A stretch of 64,000 nt of DNA, taken from Oceanobacillus sp. HTM 045 (GTDB lineage Bacteria > Pseudomonadota > Alphaproteobacteria > Rhodobacterales > Rhodobacteraceae). The notes beneath the pieces were generated by a model. It made no database searches. It was not told the origin of the DNA and saw nothing but the letters and a program-made list of their open reading frames with translations. The position numbers and the translations under genes were made by a program. This document shows, one piece after another, positions 22,478-30,057 of the stretch (positions are counted from its first letter, which is position 1; every line of letters begins with the position of its first letter). The stretch covers positions 310,001 to 374,000 of the forward strand of contig WNWL01000001.1 of NCBI GenBank assembly GCA_009733745.1, read 5' to 3'.

Positions 22478-23406
22478 TCCGCGAGGAAATCGCCGAAGGC
22501 GCGGGGGCCGTCGCCGACGTCTATCTCGGTGATCATCTCCAGCGTGGCGGTGTCGATCACGCCGAGCGTGTTGGAGAACCACTGGGCGACGTAGACCCGG
22601 CTGCCGTCTCGGCTGGTGGCAATGCCCTCGGGGTATTCGCCGACATCGATGGTGGCGACATGGGCGCGGGTGGCGAGGTCGAACACCGTGACCGTGTCGC
22701 CGTACTGGTCGGTGGCGAAGCCGAGGCCGTTGGCCAGCGCCACGGCATAGGGGCGCTCGCCGGTGGGGACGGTGGCGACGACCGCGCCGGCGGCGAGGTC
22801 GATCACGCTCACATCGTTGGAACCCACATTGGCGGTGTAGGCGAAGGCCCCCGCGGCATCGACGGTGACGCCGAAGGGCCGGGTGCCGACGGGGATGGTG
22901 CCGGACCGGACCAGCCCTTCCGCGTCGAACAGCGAGACCTGGCTGTCGTCGCGGTCGGCGGTCAGGACCGTCCTGCCGTCGGGCGTCACGGCGACGCCGG
23001 AGGGGCTGTCGCCGGTGGGCAGCCGCGCCGTGACCAGGTGCGACACGGGGTCGATCACGAACAGCTGGTCGCCGTACCAGTCGGCGACGTAGACCTCGCC
23101 CGTGACCGGGTTGACGGCGATGCCGAGCGGCCCGCCGGCCAGCTCGATCCGGCGCAGAACTGCGCGCGCCCTGGTGTCGATCACGGTGACATAGGCGCCC
23201 TCGGGGCTGGTGACATAGGCGCGGGCGCGGTCGGGCGACAGCGCGATGCCGGCGGGCTTGCCACCGACCGGGATGGTGGCCAGCGTCTCGCCCGACCCGG
23301 TGTCGACGACGGAGACGTCGCCCGAACCCTGGTTGGTGACGAAGGCCGTCCCCGCCCCGGCGGACACCGGGGCGAGGAGCAGCAGTATCGCGAGAAGGCG
23401 GGTCAG
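22474..23406 (-). CDS. Secreted YVTN-type beta-propeller protein (probable CTG start)
   Basis: About 310 residues, with a signal peptide beginning TRLLAILLLLAPVSAGAG and then seven blade-like repeats of the YVTN/YncE kind (AFVTNQGSGDVSVVDT, AYTANVGSNDVSVIDL, VYVAQWFSNTLGVIDT). No ATG, GTG or TTG precedes the signal peptide in a sensible place. A CTG at 23404-23406 overlaps the TGA of the upstream SRPBCC gene and has GAGGG at a proper distance. A start there gives a normal signal peptide. Propellers of this kind accompany periplasmic PQQ or methanol oxidation functions; here the SRPBCC neighbour resembles MxaD. Confidence 0.82.
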   Translation of the reverse strand: MTRLLAILLLLAPVSAGAGTAFVTNQGSGDVSVVDTGSGETLATIPVGGKPAGIALSPDRARAYVTSPEGAYVTVIDTRARAVLRRIELAGGPLGIAVNPVTGEVYVADWYGDQLFVIDPVSHLVTARLPTGDSPSGVAVTPDGRTVLTADRDDSQVSLFDAEGLVRSGTIPVGTRPFGVTVDAAGAFAYTANVGSNDVSVIDLAAGAVVATVPTGERPYAVALANGLGFATDQYGDTVTVFDLATRAHVATIDVGEYPEGIATSRDGSRVYVAQWFSNTLGVIDTATLEMITEIDVGDGPRAFGDFLAE

Positions 23407-23942
23407 TTCGTGCCCTCGAACCGGGCCTTGAGCGCGTCGAGACCCGCGCGGTAGACGCCGGTGACGGCGGCGATCGCGGCATCGTCGTTCAGCTCCGGCG
23501 GCGGGTCGTTGTTCGGGTAGCCACGGTAGAAGGCGCCGCGCCACTCGACGATGGAGCCGCCATCGGCGCCCGGCTTCACGGTGAGATGCGAGGAATAGTT
23601 GGTCACGGGCAGGACCGTCACCTCGACCTCGGTGATGCGGTAGGAATAGCTCATCTTCTCGTCGGAGAACTTGTAGAGCACCTCCGCGATGGTCGGCCCG
23701 CCTTCCTCGCCCAGCGTCAGCAGGCGGGTGGCGTCAATGGCGTTGCCGCCCTCGCCGGTGGTGGAATGCACCGCCGGGTGCCAGCCCATGTCCTGGAAGT
23801 CGCCGATCGCGGCCCAGACCTCCTCCGGCGGGGCGTCGATCTCGACCGTCTCCGTCACCTTCTGGCGGGTCGGCCCGTGGGCGTCGGCCGCCAGTGGCGC
23901 GAGGGCGACGAGAGCCGCCGCCGCAAGTCCCAGCAATCGCAT
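23403..23942 (-). CDS. Secreted SRPBCC-family (MxaD-like) protein
   Basis: This 179-residue protein has a signal peptide (MRLLGLAAAALVALAPLAADAHG) cut near residue 22, then an SRPBCC/START-like domain. It includes ETVEIDAPPEEVWAAIGDFQ, GWHPAVHSTTGEGG and the C-terminal amphipathic helix GVYRAGLDALKARFEG. MxaD of methylotrophs, a periplasmic helper of methanol dehydrogenase, has the same layout. No dehydrogenase gene is near, so the link to alcohol oxidation is inference. ATG 23942 has an excellent GGGAGG. It is the first gene of a three-gene operon with the beta-propeller and YrhK genes. Confidence 0.83.
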   Translation of the reverse strand: MRLLGLAAAALVALAPLAADAHGPTRQKVTETVEIDAPPEEVWAAIGDFQDMGWHPAVHSTTGEGGNAIDATRLLTLGEEGGPTIAEVLYKFSDEKMSYSYRITEVEVTVLPVTNYSSHLTVKPGADGGSIVEWRGAFYRGYPNNDPPPELNDDAAIAAVTGVYRAGLDALKARFEGTN

Positions 23943-24038
23943 GTTTTTCCTCCCTTGCTTTTCGGGAGGTGACATTGGCCGATGCGGGCGGAAATGGGAA
24001 CCCGCCCGCGCATCCGATAATCAGGCCGGAATGGCCGG

Positions 24039-25028
24039 TCAGCCCCAGTTGAGCGCCGCGGTGCGCACGGGCGCGTCCCAGAGGGCGGTCATCTCGGCAT
24101 CGAGCTTCGTGAGCGTGACGGAGGCGCCCTGCATCTCCAGCGAGGTGCAGTAGTTGCCGACCAGCGAGCGGGCGACGGTGATGCCGCGCGCGGCGCAGGC
24201 CTTCGTCGCCTCCTCGTAGACGAGGTAAAGCTCCAGCAGCGGCGTGCCGCCCATGCCGTTGACCAGCAGCAGCACGTCCTCGCCGCCCGTGACCTCGAGG
24301 TCGCTGCAGATCGCCTCCATCATGTCGGCGACGATCCCGGCGGCGGGGCGCATCGCCTCGCGGCGGCGGCCCGGCTCGCCGTGGATGCCGACGCCCATCT
24401 CCACCTCGCCCTCGCCGAGCTCGAAGGTGGGCTTGCCGGCTGCGGGCACGGAGCAGCTGGTCAGCGCCACGCCCATGCTGCCGGAGGCCTTGTTGACCCG
24501 CTCGCCCAGCGCGGCGCAGGCGGCGAGGTCGTCGCCCCGCTCGGCGGCGGCGCCGACGATCTTCTCCACCACGATGGTGCCCGCCACGCCGCGGCGGCCC
24601 TGGCTGTGGGTGGAGCTTTCCACCGCCACGTCGTCATTGGTCAGCACGGTCGCGCTTTCGCCCTCTAACATCTCGGCGGCGAGCTCGAAATTCATCACGT
24701 CGCCGGCGTAGTTCTTGACGATCCAGAGCACCCCCGCGCCGCCATCGACCCGTTCGGCGGCGGCGAGCATCTGGTCGGGCGTGGGCGAGGTGAAGACCTG
24801 GCCGGGGCAGGCGGCGTCGAGCATCCCCGTGCCGACGAAGCCCGCGTGCAGCGGCTCGTGGCCCGAGCCGCCGCCCGAGATCAGCGCGACCTTGCCCTGC
24901 CGCCCGCCGCCCTTGCGGCAGACCCAGCGCGGGTCCTCGTTCACCTCCACGATGCCGGCATGGGCACGGCCGAAGCCGCGCAGGCTCTCGGTGAGCACGT
25001 CGTCGACGGCGTTGATCAGCTTCTTCAT
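24039..25028 (-). CDS. dhaK: Dihydroxyacetone kinase subunit DhaK (PTS type)
   Basis: This 329-residue protein binds the keto-substrate. It has ISGGGSGHEPLHAGFVG (about 50-66) and the substrate-linking H216 in the GIHGEPG motif. E. coli DhaK forms a hemiaminal with dihydroxyacetone at the equivalent His230. Phosphate comes from ATP held by DhaL, kept charged through DhaM rather than free ATP. It is the last gene of a 13-gene minus-strand operon with transporter, DhaL, DhaM, HPr and EI. Related kinases act on erythrulose-type tetruloses, so the substrate may be a C3 or C4 ketose. Confidence 0.92.
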   Translation of the reverse strand: MKKLINAVDDVLTESLRGFGRAHAGIVEVNEDPRWVCRKGGGRQGKVALISGGGSGHEPLHAGFVGTGMLDAACPGQVFTSPTPDQMLAAAERVDGGAGVLWIVKNYAGDVMNFELAAEMLEGESATVLTNDDVAVESSTHSQGRRGVAGTIVVEKIVGAAAERGDDLAACAALGERVNKASGSMGVALTSCSVPAAGKPTFELGEGEVEMGVGIHGEPGRRREAMRPAAGIVADMMEAICSDLEVTGGEDVLLLVNGMGGTPLLELYLVYEEATKACAARGITVARSLVGNYCTSLEMQGASVTLTKLDAEMTALWDAPVRTAALNWG

Positions 25029-25043
25029 CGGGCTCTCCCTCCC

Positions 25044-25472
25044 TCAGGTCTTCTTCTGTACGGACTGGGCGAGGCGGATGATCTGTTCCGCCGCCGCCTT
25101 GATCGCGGTCTCGACGTCGCGGCGCACCATCGGGTCGCCGAAGTCGGGCAGCTTGATGTGGACCACGTCGCGCTCGATGCCGGACAGTTCCTCGATCGCC
25201 GCCGCCTGGTTGGGATGGGCGCGGGCGTAGAGCGCGAGGAAGGTGGCCTGCTCGTCGCCGGAGAAGTGGCAGACGTCGAACAGCGACGGGATGTGCTGCG
25301 CGGGCAGGGGCACGCGCAGGTTCGGGTTGGTGATCTGGCTGATGAAGCTCTTGTGGGTGCCGAACGCCTCGGCGATGCGCTGGCGCGTGCCGGAGGGGCG
25401 GCGGTCGATCAGGTCGCGCATGAAGGTCTTGTAGGCGACCAGCGGGTCGTCGTCCGGCGTCGTGTCGGTCAC
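25044..25472 (-). CDS. HTH-like protein inside the Dha operon
   Basis: This 142-residue protein has an XRE-like helix-turn-helix pattern, TRQRIAEAFGTHKSFISQI followed by LPAQHIPSLFDVCHFSG. The first is a DNA-recognition-like unit and the second a conserved helical region. A C-terminal helix (VRRDVETAIKAAAEQIIRLA) could dimerise. The start is GTG 25472 after GGAAGGAG, overlapping the EI stop (GTGA). The position between EI and DhaK genes suggests an operon regulator, perhaps responding to the phosphorylation state or substrate, in the way E. coli DhaR is controlled by DhaK and DhaL. This is inference; no homologue is named with confidence. Confidence 0.62.
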   Translation of the reverse strand: MTDTTPDDDPLVAYKTFMRDLIDRRPSGTRQRIAEAFGTHKSFISQITNPNLRVPLPAQHIPSLFDVCHFSGDEQATFLALYARAHPNQAAAIEELSGIERDVVHIKLPDFGDPMVRRDVETAIKAAAEQIIRLAQSVQKKT

Positions 25473-27136
25473 GCTGGATCTCCTTCCTGCCGGTTGCCCC
25501 TTGCGCCCGTCTCGGCGACGGCGAGCTTGACCGCGCCGACCGTTGCCGGGGCGACCGAGAGCGTGTCGAGCCCGAGTCCGATCAGCGCCGCGATGCATTC
25601 GGGGCGCGAGGCCATGTCGCCGCAGAGGCTGACCTCGACGCCGCGCGCGCGCCCGGCGGCGACGGTGCGGCCGATCAGCTCCAGCACCGCCGGGTTGAGC
25701 GGGTCGGCGAGCGGCGCCAGCGCCGGGTTGTCGCGCGCGGCGGCGGTGACGTACTGGGTCAGGTCGTTGGAGCCGATGGAGTAGAAATCGGCGTCGAAGC
25801 TTTCCGCGGTCAGAGCCGCGGCGGGGGTCTCGACCATGATGCCGAGGGCGGGGCGTGCGTGCGGGGTGCCGCTCTCCTCAAGCTCGGCGATGGCGGTGTC
25901 GAGGTGGACACGCGCGGCTTCCAGCTCGGCCGGGACGGTGACCATCGGCAGCATCGCCTTGACCGGGCCGAGCCGTGCGGCGCGGGCGATGGCGCGGAGC
26001 TGGGTGCGGAACGCCTCCGGGTGGCGGAGCGAGAGGCGCAGGCCGCGCAGGCCGAGGAAGGGATTGGCTTCCTCCGGCTGCGAGAGGCCCGGCACCGGCT
26101 TGTCGCCGCCGGCGTCGAGCGTGCGGATGGTGACGGGTCGCCCGGCGGCCCAACGAACCAGCCCCTCGTAGGCCGCGGCCTGCGCGTCCTCGCCGGGCAG
26201 GCCGTCGGCGAACAGGAACTCGGTGCGGGTCAGCCCGATGCCGTCGCAGATGGCCGGGTCGGTGGTGGCGAGAAGCGCCGGGTCGTCGGCGTTGACCATG
26301 ATGCGGACGGGCTGGCCGGCCGCGGTGCGGGCAGGCAGGCGGGCGGCCTCAGAGGCCCTCGCAGCCTCGTCCCGGAGCGCGGCGATGCGGGTGCGGATCG
26401 CGGCGCGGGTCGCCTCGTCCGGCGCGACGAGGACTTCGGCGCGGTCGGCGTCGAGCGCGAGCGGGGTGGCGTCGGCCAGCGCGGAGAGGTCGCCGAGGCC
26501 GACCACCATCGGCACGCCCCGGGCGCGGGCCAGCAGGGCGACATGGCTGGTGGCGCTGCCGCCGCCGAGGGCGGCCCCGGCGAGGCGGGTCCAGTCCTGC
26601 TCCAGGAAGGCGGTGGGGGTGAGGTCCGCGGCGACGAGAATCGCGCCCTCGGGCGCGGGCGCAGGTGCCACGGGCGCGCCGCGCAGAGCCCGGAGCACCC
26701 GGTCGCGCAGGTCGGCGAGGTCGCTGGCGCGGGCGGCCATGTACTCGTCCTCCGCCGCGCGGTAGTCGGCGATCTCGGCGTCGAGCACGCCGCGCCAGGC
26801 GAGGTCGGCGGGGATGCCGCCGGCGATCCGGGCGCGGACCGGGGCGAGCAGGTCGTCGTCCTCCAGCAGCGCGGACTGGAACTCGAGGATCTCTGCCGCG
26901 AGCCGTTCCTCGCGGGCCATGAGCCGGCGGAGCTCGGTTGCGGCACGGGCGAGGGCGGCGGCGAAGTCCGCCGCGTCCGCCGGGGGCGCATCTGCCGCGG
27001 CGGCGGCCTCGGACGGGCGGAAACAGGGGCCGAGCGCCAGGCCGCCCGAGGCGGTGACGCCCGCGAGCACGGTGCCGCTGCGGACGGTGCCGCTGCGGAC
27101 GGTGCCGGACCGGGTCTCCGCCGCGCGGTCAGCCAT
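25469..27136 (-). CDS. ptsP: Phosphoenolpyruvate-protein phosphotransferase (EI) dedicated to the Dha system
   Basis: This 555-residue Enzyme I autophosphorylates from PEP at H198 (GGGSATSHVALLARA) and has the PEP-binding barrel with SNDLTQYV and C505 in SLCGDMASRP. It lacks the N-terminal GAF domain of nitrogen-PTS EI proteins, so it is the sugar/Dha type. It starts 8 bases inside the HPr gene. In E. coli the DhaM polypeptide fuses EIIA, HPr and EI-like parts; here the functions are three separate genes. The N-terminus has a tandem RSGTV repeat (residues 9-23) from 15-bp DNA repeats, which may be unstructured. Confidence 0.93.
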   Translation of the reverse strand: MADRAAETRSGTVRSGTVRSGTVLAGVTASGGLALGPCFRPSEAAAAADAPPADAADFAAALARAATELRRLMAREERLAAEILEFQSALLEDDDLLAPVRARIAGGIPADLAWRGVLDAEIADYRAAEDEYMAARASDLADLRDRVLRALRGAPVAPAPAPEGAILVAADLTPTAFLEQDWTRLAGAALGGGSATSHVALLARARGVPMVVGLGDLSALADATPLALDADRAEVLVAPDEATRAAIRTRIAALRDEAARASEAARLPARTAAGQPVRIMVNADDPALLATTDPAICDGIGLTRTEFLFADGLPGEDAQAAAYEGLVRWAAGRPVTIRTLDAGGDKPVPGLSQPEEANPFLGLRGLRLSLRHPEAFRTQLRAIARAARLGPVKAMLPMVTVPAELEAARVHLDTAIAELEESGTPHARPALGIMVETPAAALTAESFDADFYSIGSNDLTQYVTAAARDNPALAPLADPLNPAVLELIGRTVAAGRARGVEVSLCGDMASRPECIAALIGLGLDTLSVAPATVGAVKLAVAETGARGNRQEGDPA

Positions 27137-27425
27137 CGAAGTTGCGCGTGACCAGCCCGGCGAGCGCGGCGACGGCCTCCTTCGCGTCCTCGCCGGAGGC
27201 GCGGATCCGCAGCATGGTGCGATGCCCGGCGCGCAGCTTCATCACCGCGTTGGGCGACTTGGCGTTGACCCAGCGGTCCTGCCCCTCGGCGCGGATCTCG
27301 ACCGCGGCGGCGAAGCTCTTGGCCAGCTTGGTCAGCTTGACCGCGGGACGGGCATGCAGCCCGGTCTCGTCGGTCAGGAGCGCCTCGCCCTCGACCCAGT
27401 CGACGTGGCTGGCGGGTTCGGTCAT
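27129..27425 (-). CDS. HPr-family phosphocarrier of the Dha operon
   Basis: This 98-residue protein has the HPr active site GLHARPAVKL with phosphohistidine H24, and a Ser near position 57 (NAKSPNAVMKL) at the regulatory Ser46-like site. It lies between dhaM and the EI gene with stop/start overlaps on both sides, so it should shuttle phosphate from EI to DhaM. An N-terminal extension of about ten residues precedes the normal HPr start. It is separate from the PTSNtr HPr encoded elsewhere in most Alphaproteobacteria. Confidence 0.9.
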   Translation of the reverse strand: MTEPASHVDWVEGEALLTDETGLHARPAVKLTKLAKSFAAAVEIRAEGQDRWVNAKSPNAVMKLRAGHRTMLRIRASGEDAKEAVAALAGLVTRNFDG

Positions 27426-27811
27426 GCCTGGAACTCCTCCGCCGTGGCCCGCACCGCCTCGAGGTCGGAACCGCCCGCCGCCTCGGTCGCGGCCATGACC
27501 GCGCCCTCGACGATGGGCGCGTTGCAGATCACCACGCGCGCCGCCTTCTCGGGGCCGAGCAGCTCTATCGCCATCTCGCTGTTGGTCTCCGCCCCGCCGA
27601 GGTCGATCAGCACGGCGACGCCCTTCTCGGTCCAGACCGAGGAGATCGCCTCCATGATGGCGCCGACATCGGTGCCAAGACCGCCTTCGGGGTTGCCGCC
27701 GCAGAAGGCGATGGGCACCTCCTCGCCGACCATCTGGCGGACCATGGCGGCGGCGCCCTTCGCCACGTCGGGCGAGTGCGAGACGATGACGATGGCGACG
27801 GTTTGCGTCAT
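27422..27811 (-). CDS. dhaM: Dihydroxyacetone kinase phosphotransferase subunit DhaM (EIIA-mannose fold)
   Basis: This 129-residue single-domain EIIA-Man-like protein has IVIVSHSPDVAKG with the phosphohistidine H12 and the VLIDLGGAETNSEMA strand-helix. DhaM receives phosphate from HPr and regenerates ATP in DhaL from bound ADP. Unlike E. coli DhaM (about 470 residues) it carries no fused HPr or EI domain; those are the next two genes. Its ATG overlaps the stop of the preceding dhaL gene. Confidence 0.9.
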   Translation of the reverse strand: MTQTVAIVIVSHSPDVAKGAAAMVRQMVGEEVPIAFCGGNPEGGLGTDVGAIMEAISSVWTEKGVAVLIDLGGAETNSEMAIELLGPEKAARVVICNAPIVEGAVMAATEAAGGSDLEAVRATAEEFQA

Positions 27812-28395
27812 GATTCCTCCAGCACCTCGCAGACGGCGCGCACGATGATCGCGGACGAGCGGGCGCCGGGGTCGACATGGCCGATGGAACGCTCGCCGAG
27901 ATAGGCGGCGCGGCCCTTGGTGGCGCGCATCGGTATCGTGGCTTCCGCCGCGGCGTCGGCGGCGTCGGCCACTGCGGCCGGCGTGGCGCCCGCGGCGACC
28001 GCGTCGCGAACCGGGGCGAGCACGTCGAGCATGGTCTTGGCGCCGGTGTCGGACTTGCCGCGGGCCTTCACCGCGTCGATGGCGGCGTCGATCAGGGCGC
28101 ACGGGTCGGTGCCGCCCGCCTTGCCCATCGCCATCAGCGCCGAGCCGTAGAGCGGGCCGGACGCGCCGCCGACCTTCATCACCAGCACCATCCCGGCCTT
28201 CTTCAGCGCCTCGGACAGGGGCAGGGCGGCGATGGTGTCGCGCTCCTCGGCCATTGCGGCGAAGCCGCGGCGCATGTTGTCGCCGTGGTCGCCGTCGCCG
28301 ATCGCCTGGTCGAGCGCGGTCAACTCGTCCGCGTGGGCGGCGATCCGCTCCGCGGCGAGGTCGATCATGCGTCCGATCAAGTCAGATTCATTCAT
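27808..28395 (-). CDS. dhaL: Dihydroxyacetone kinase ADP-binding subunit DhaL, copy 2
   Basis: This 195-residue all-helical subunit has the Mg-ADP-binding AIGDGDHGDNMRRG (Asp residues 34 and 36), the lid GGASGPLYGSAL, and RGRAAYLGERSIGHVDPGA. DhaL keeps an ADP/ATP that is not exchanged and passes phosphate to the substrate on DhaK. A second, diverged DhaL lies immediately upstream and the two overlap by four bases. Both keep the metal-binding aspartates, so two different DhaL-DhaK combinations may exist, or one may be regulatory. Confidence 0.9.
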   Translation of the reverse strand: MNESDLIGRMIDLAAERIAAHADELTALDQAIGDGDHGDNMRRGFAAMAEERDTIAALPLSEALKKAGMVLVMKVGGASGPLYGSALMAMGKAGGTDPCALIDAAIDAVKARGKSDTGAKTMLDVLAPVRDAVAAGATPAAVADAADAAAEATIPMRATKGRAAYLGERSIGHVDPGARSSAIIVRAVCEVLEES

Positions 28396-29027
28396 GCGGC
28401 TTCTCCGAGCACCGCGTCGCAGACGGCGCCGATCATCACCTTGCAGGACATCGCGCCCGGGTCGATGTGACCGATGGCCCGCTCGCCGAGGAAGGCGGCG
28501 CGGCCGAACCGGGCGGAGATGTCGCGGGTGGCGAGCATCCCCTTTTCGGCGGTTTCGCGGATGCGGGAGGCGAGATCAACAGGCGGCGCGCCCTCGGCGG
28601 CGGCCTCCTCCAGCGTGGCGGCGACGGGGATCAGCACGTCCAGCATGGTCTTGTCGCCGAGGTCCGCCTTGCCGCGGGACCTGATGCCCTCGACCCCGGC
28701 GCGGAACAGGCGGGCGAAGGTCGGCAGGTCCCAGCGGCCGTTCACCCCTTCCGCCTTCGACATGGCGAGGAAGAAGGAAGACATCAGCGGGCCGGACGCG
28801 CCGCCGATGGTGGACATCAGCTTCATGGCGATGGCCTTGAGCGCCTGGTCCGGGTCCTTCCCGGCGAGGCTGCCGCTCATTTCCGCCACGGTCTCCGCGC
28901 CGCGCTTGACGTTGTGATAGTGGTCGCCGTCGCCGATGGCGCGGTCGAGGCTCTCGATGGTGTCCTCGCTGGCGCCGATGGCGTCCCGGATCGCTCCGGC
29001 GGCGGTGATGATGATCTCGGTCGACAT
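28392..29027 (-). CDS. Dihydroxyacetone kinase subunit DhaL, copy 1 (paralogue)
   Basis: This 211-residue DhaL-family protein has RAIGDGDHYHNVKRG (metal Asp 33 and 35), GGASGPLMSSFFLAMSKAEG and AAFLGERAIGHIDPGA. It aligns over its full length with the next gene but has a substituted Tyr-His after the GDGDH motif and a longer C-terminus. Having two DhaL subunits per DhaK is unusual for the classical K-L-M system. One explanation is that one copy works as a transcriptional co-regulator, as E. coli DhaL does with DhaR. It starts 10 bases after the ABC ATPase gene. Confidence 0.87.
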   Translation of the reverse strand: MSTEIIITAAGAIRDAIGASEDTIESLDRAIGDGDHYHNVKRGAETVAEMSGSLAGKDPDQALKAIAMKLMSTIGGASGPLMSSFFLAMSKAEGVNGRWDLPTFARLFRAGVEGIRSRGKADLGDKTMLDVLIPVAATLEEAAAEGAPPVDLASRIRETAEKGMLATRDISARFGRAAFLGERAIGHIDPGAMSCKVMIGAVCDAVLGEAA

Positions 29028-29037
29028 GTGCCAGTCC

Positions 29038-30057
29038 TCAGATGCTCACGAGACGATTGTCGCGGTCGAACCAGACCGGCGCGCCGGGGCGGACGGCGAC
29101 GCGGGTCTCGGCGCCCTCGGCGATGCGGTGTTCCGGGTCGAGCAGGGCGTGGACGTGCCGGCCCTCCGCCACCTCCAGCAGCGCGACGGTTTCCGCGCCC
29201 AGGTGTTCCACGGCGATGACGCGGGCGGCCTCGCCGCCCTCGGTACCGACGCGCACGTCCTCCGGGCGCACGCCCGCGGTGACGCAGGCGGGCGCGGCGG
29301 GCGCGGTGCCGAGGCTGCCGGCGGGGATGAGGTTGATCTGCGGGCTGCCGAGGCGCTGCGCGGCGTAGACGGTGGCGGGGCGCTCGTAGATCGTGCGCGG
29401 CGCGTCGAGCTGCACCAGCCGGCCCGCGTCGAGGATGCCGATGCGGTCGGCCAGCGTCATCGCCTCCAGCTGGTCGTGGGTGACGTAGACGATGGTCGCG
29501 CCGAGGTCGCGCTGGATGCGCTTGAGCTCCACCCGCAGGTCCTCGCGCAGCTTGGCGTCGAGCGAGGACAGCGGCTCGTCCATCAGGAACAGGTTGGGCG
29601 CGCGCACCAGTGCCCGGCCGATGGAGACGCGCTGCATCTCGCCGCCGGAAAGCTGGGTCGCGCGGTTCTTCAGCTTGTGGCCGATGCGCAGCATCTCGGC
29701 GATCTCGGTCACGCGGCGGCGGACCTCCGCCTCCGGCTGGCGGCGGCCGGGGGCGCGGAGCGGGAAGGCGAGGTTCTCGTAGACCGAGTAATGCGGGTAG
29801 AGCGAGTATTGCTGGAACACGAAGGCGACGTCGCGCGCGCCCGGCGGCATCCGGGTCACGTCCACCCCGCCGATGGTGACGCGGCCCGTGTCCGGCGTCT
29901 CCAGCCCGGCGAAGAGGCGGAGCGTGGTGGTCTTGCCCGCGCCGGTGGGGCCGAGCAGGACGAGGAACTCGCCGTCGGCGACGCGGATGTCCACGCCGTC
30001 GATGGCGGTGGTCTCGCCGAAGGATTTCGTGACCGCTTCGAGCGTGGCTTCAGCCAT
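29038..30057 (-). CDS. ABC transporter ATPase (CUT1/GlpT-like), second
   Basis: This 339-residue ATPase has Walker A GPTGAGKTT (36-44), Q-loop FVFQQYSLYPHYSV, signature LSGGEMQRVSIGRAL, Walker B LFLMDEPLSSLDA and switch VTHDQLEAM, followed by an OB-type regulatory domain. It is one of two non-identical ATPases, the arrangement known for the glycerol transporter GlpS/GlpT of rhizobia. The start ATG overlaps the stop of the upstream ATPase gene by 8 bases. It would energise import at the inner membrane with the two permeases at 31354 and 32364. Confidence 0.9.
   Translation of the reverse strand: MAEATLEAVTKSFGETTAIDGVDIRVADGEFLVLLGPTGAGKTTTLRLFAGLETPDTGRVTIGGVDVTRMPPGARDVAFVFQQYSLYPHYSVYENLAFPLRAPGRRQPEAEVRRRVTEIAEMLRIGHKLKNRATQLSGGEMQRVSIGRALVRAPNLFLMDEPLSSLDAKLREDLRVELKRIQRDLGATIVYVTHDQLEAMTLADRIGILDAGRLVQLDAPRTIYERPATVYAAQRLGSPQINLIPAGSLGTAPAAPACVTAGVRPEDVRVGTEGGEAARVIAVEHLGAETVALLEVAEGRHVHALLDPEHRIAEGAETRVAVRPGAPVWFDRDNRLVSI

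Noticed and set aside
25859-27151. 430-codon plus-strand frame opposite the EI gene
   Set aside because: Antisense shadow of a GC-rich gene; no ribosome binding site and no motif.
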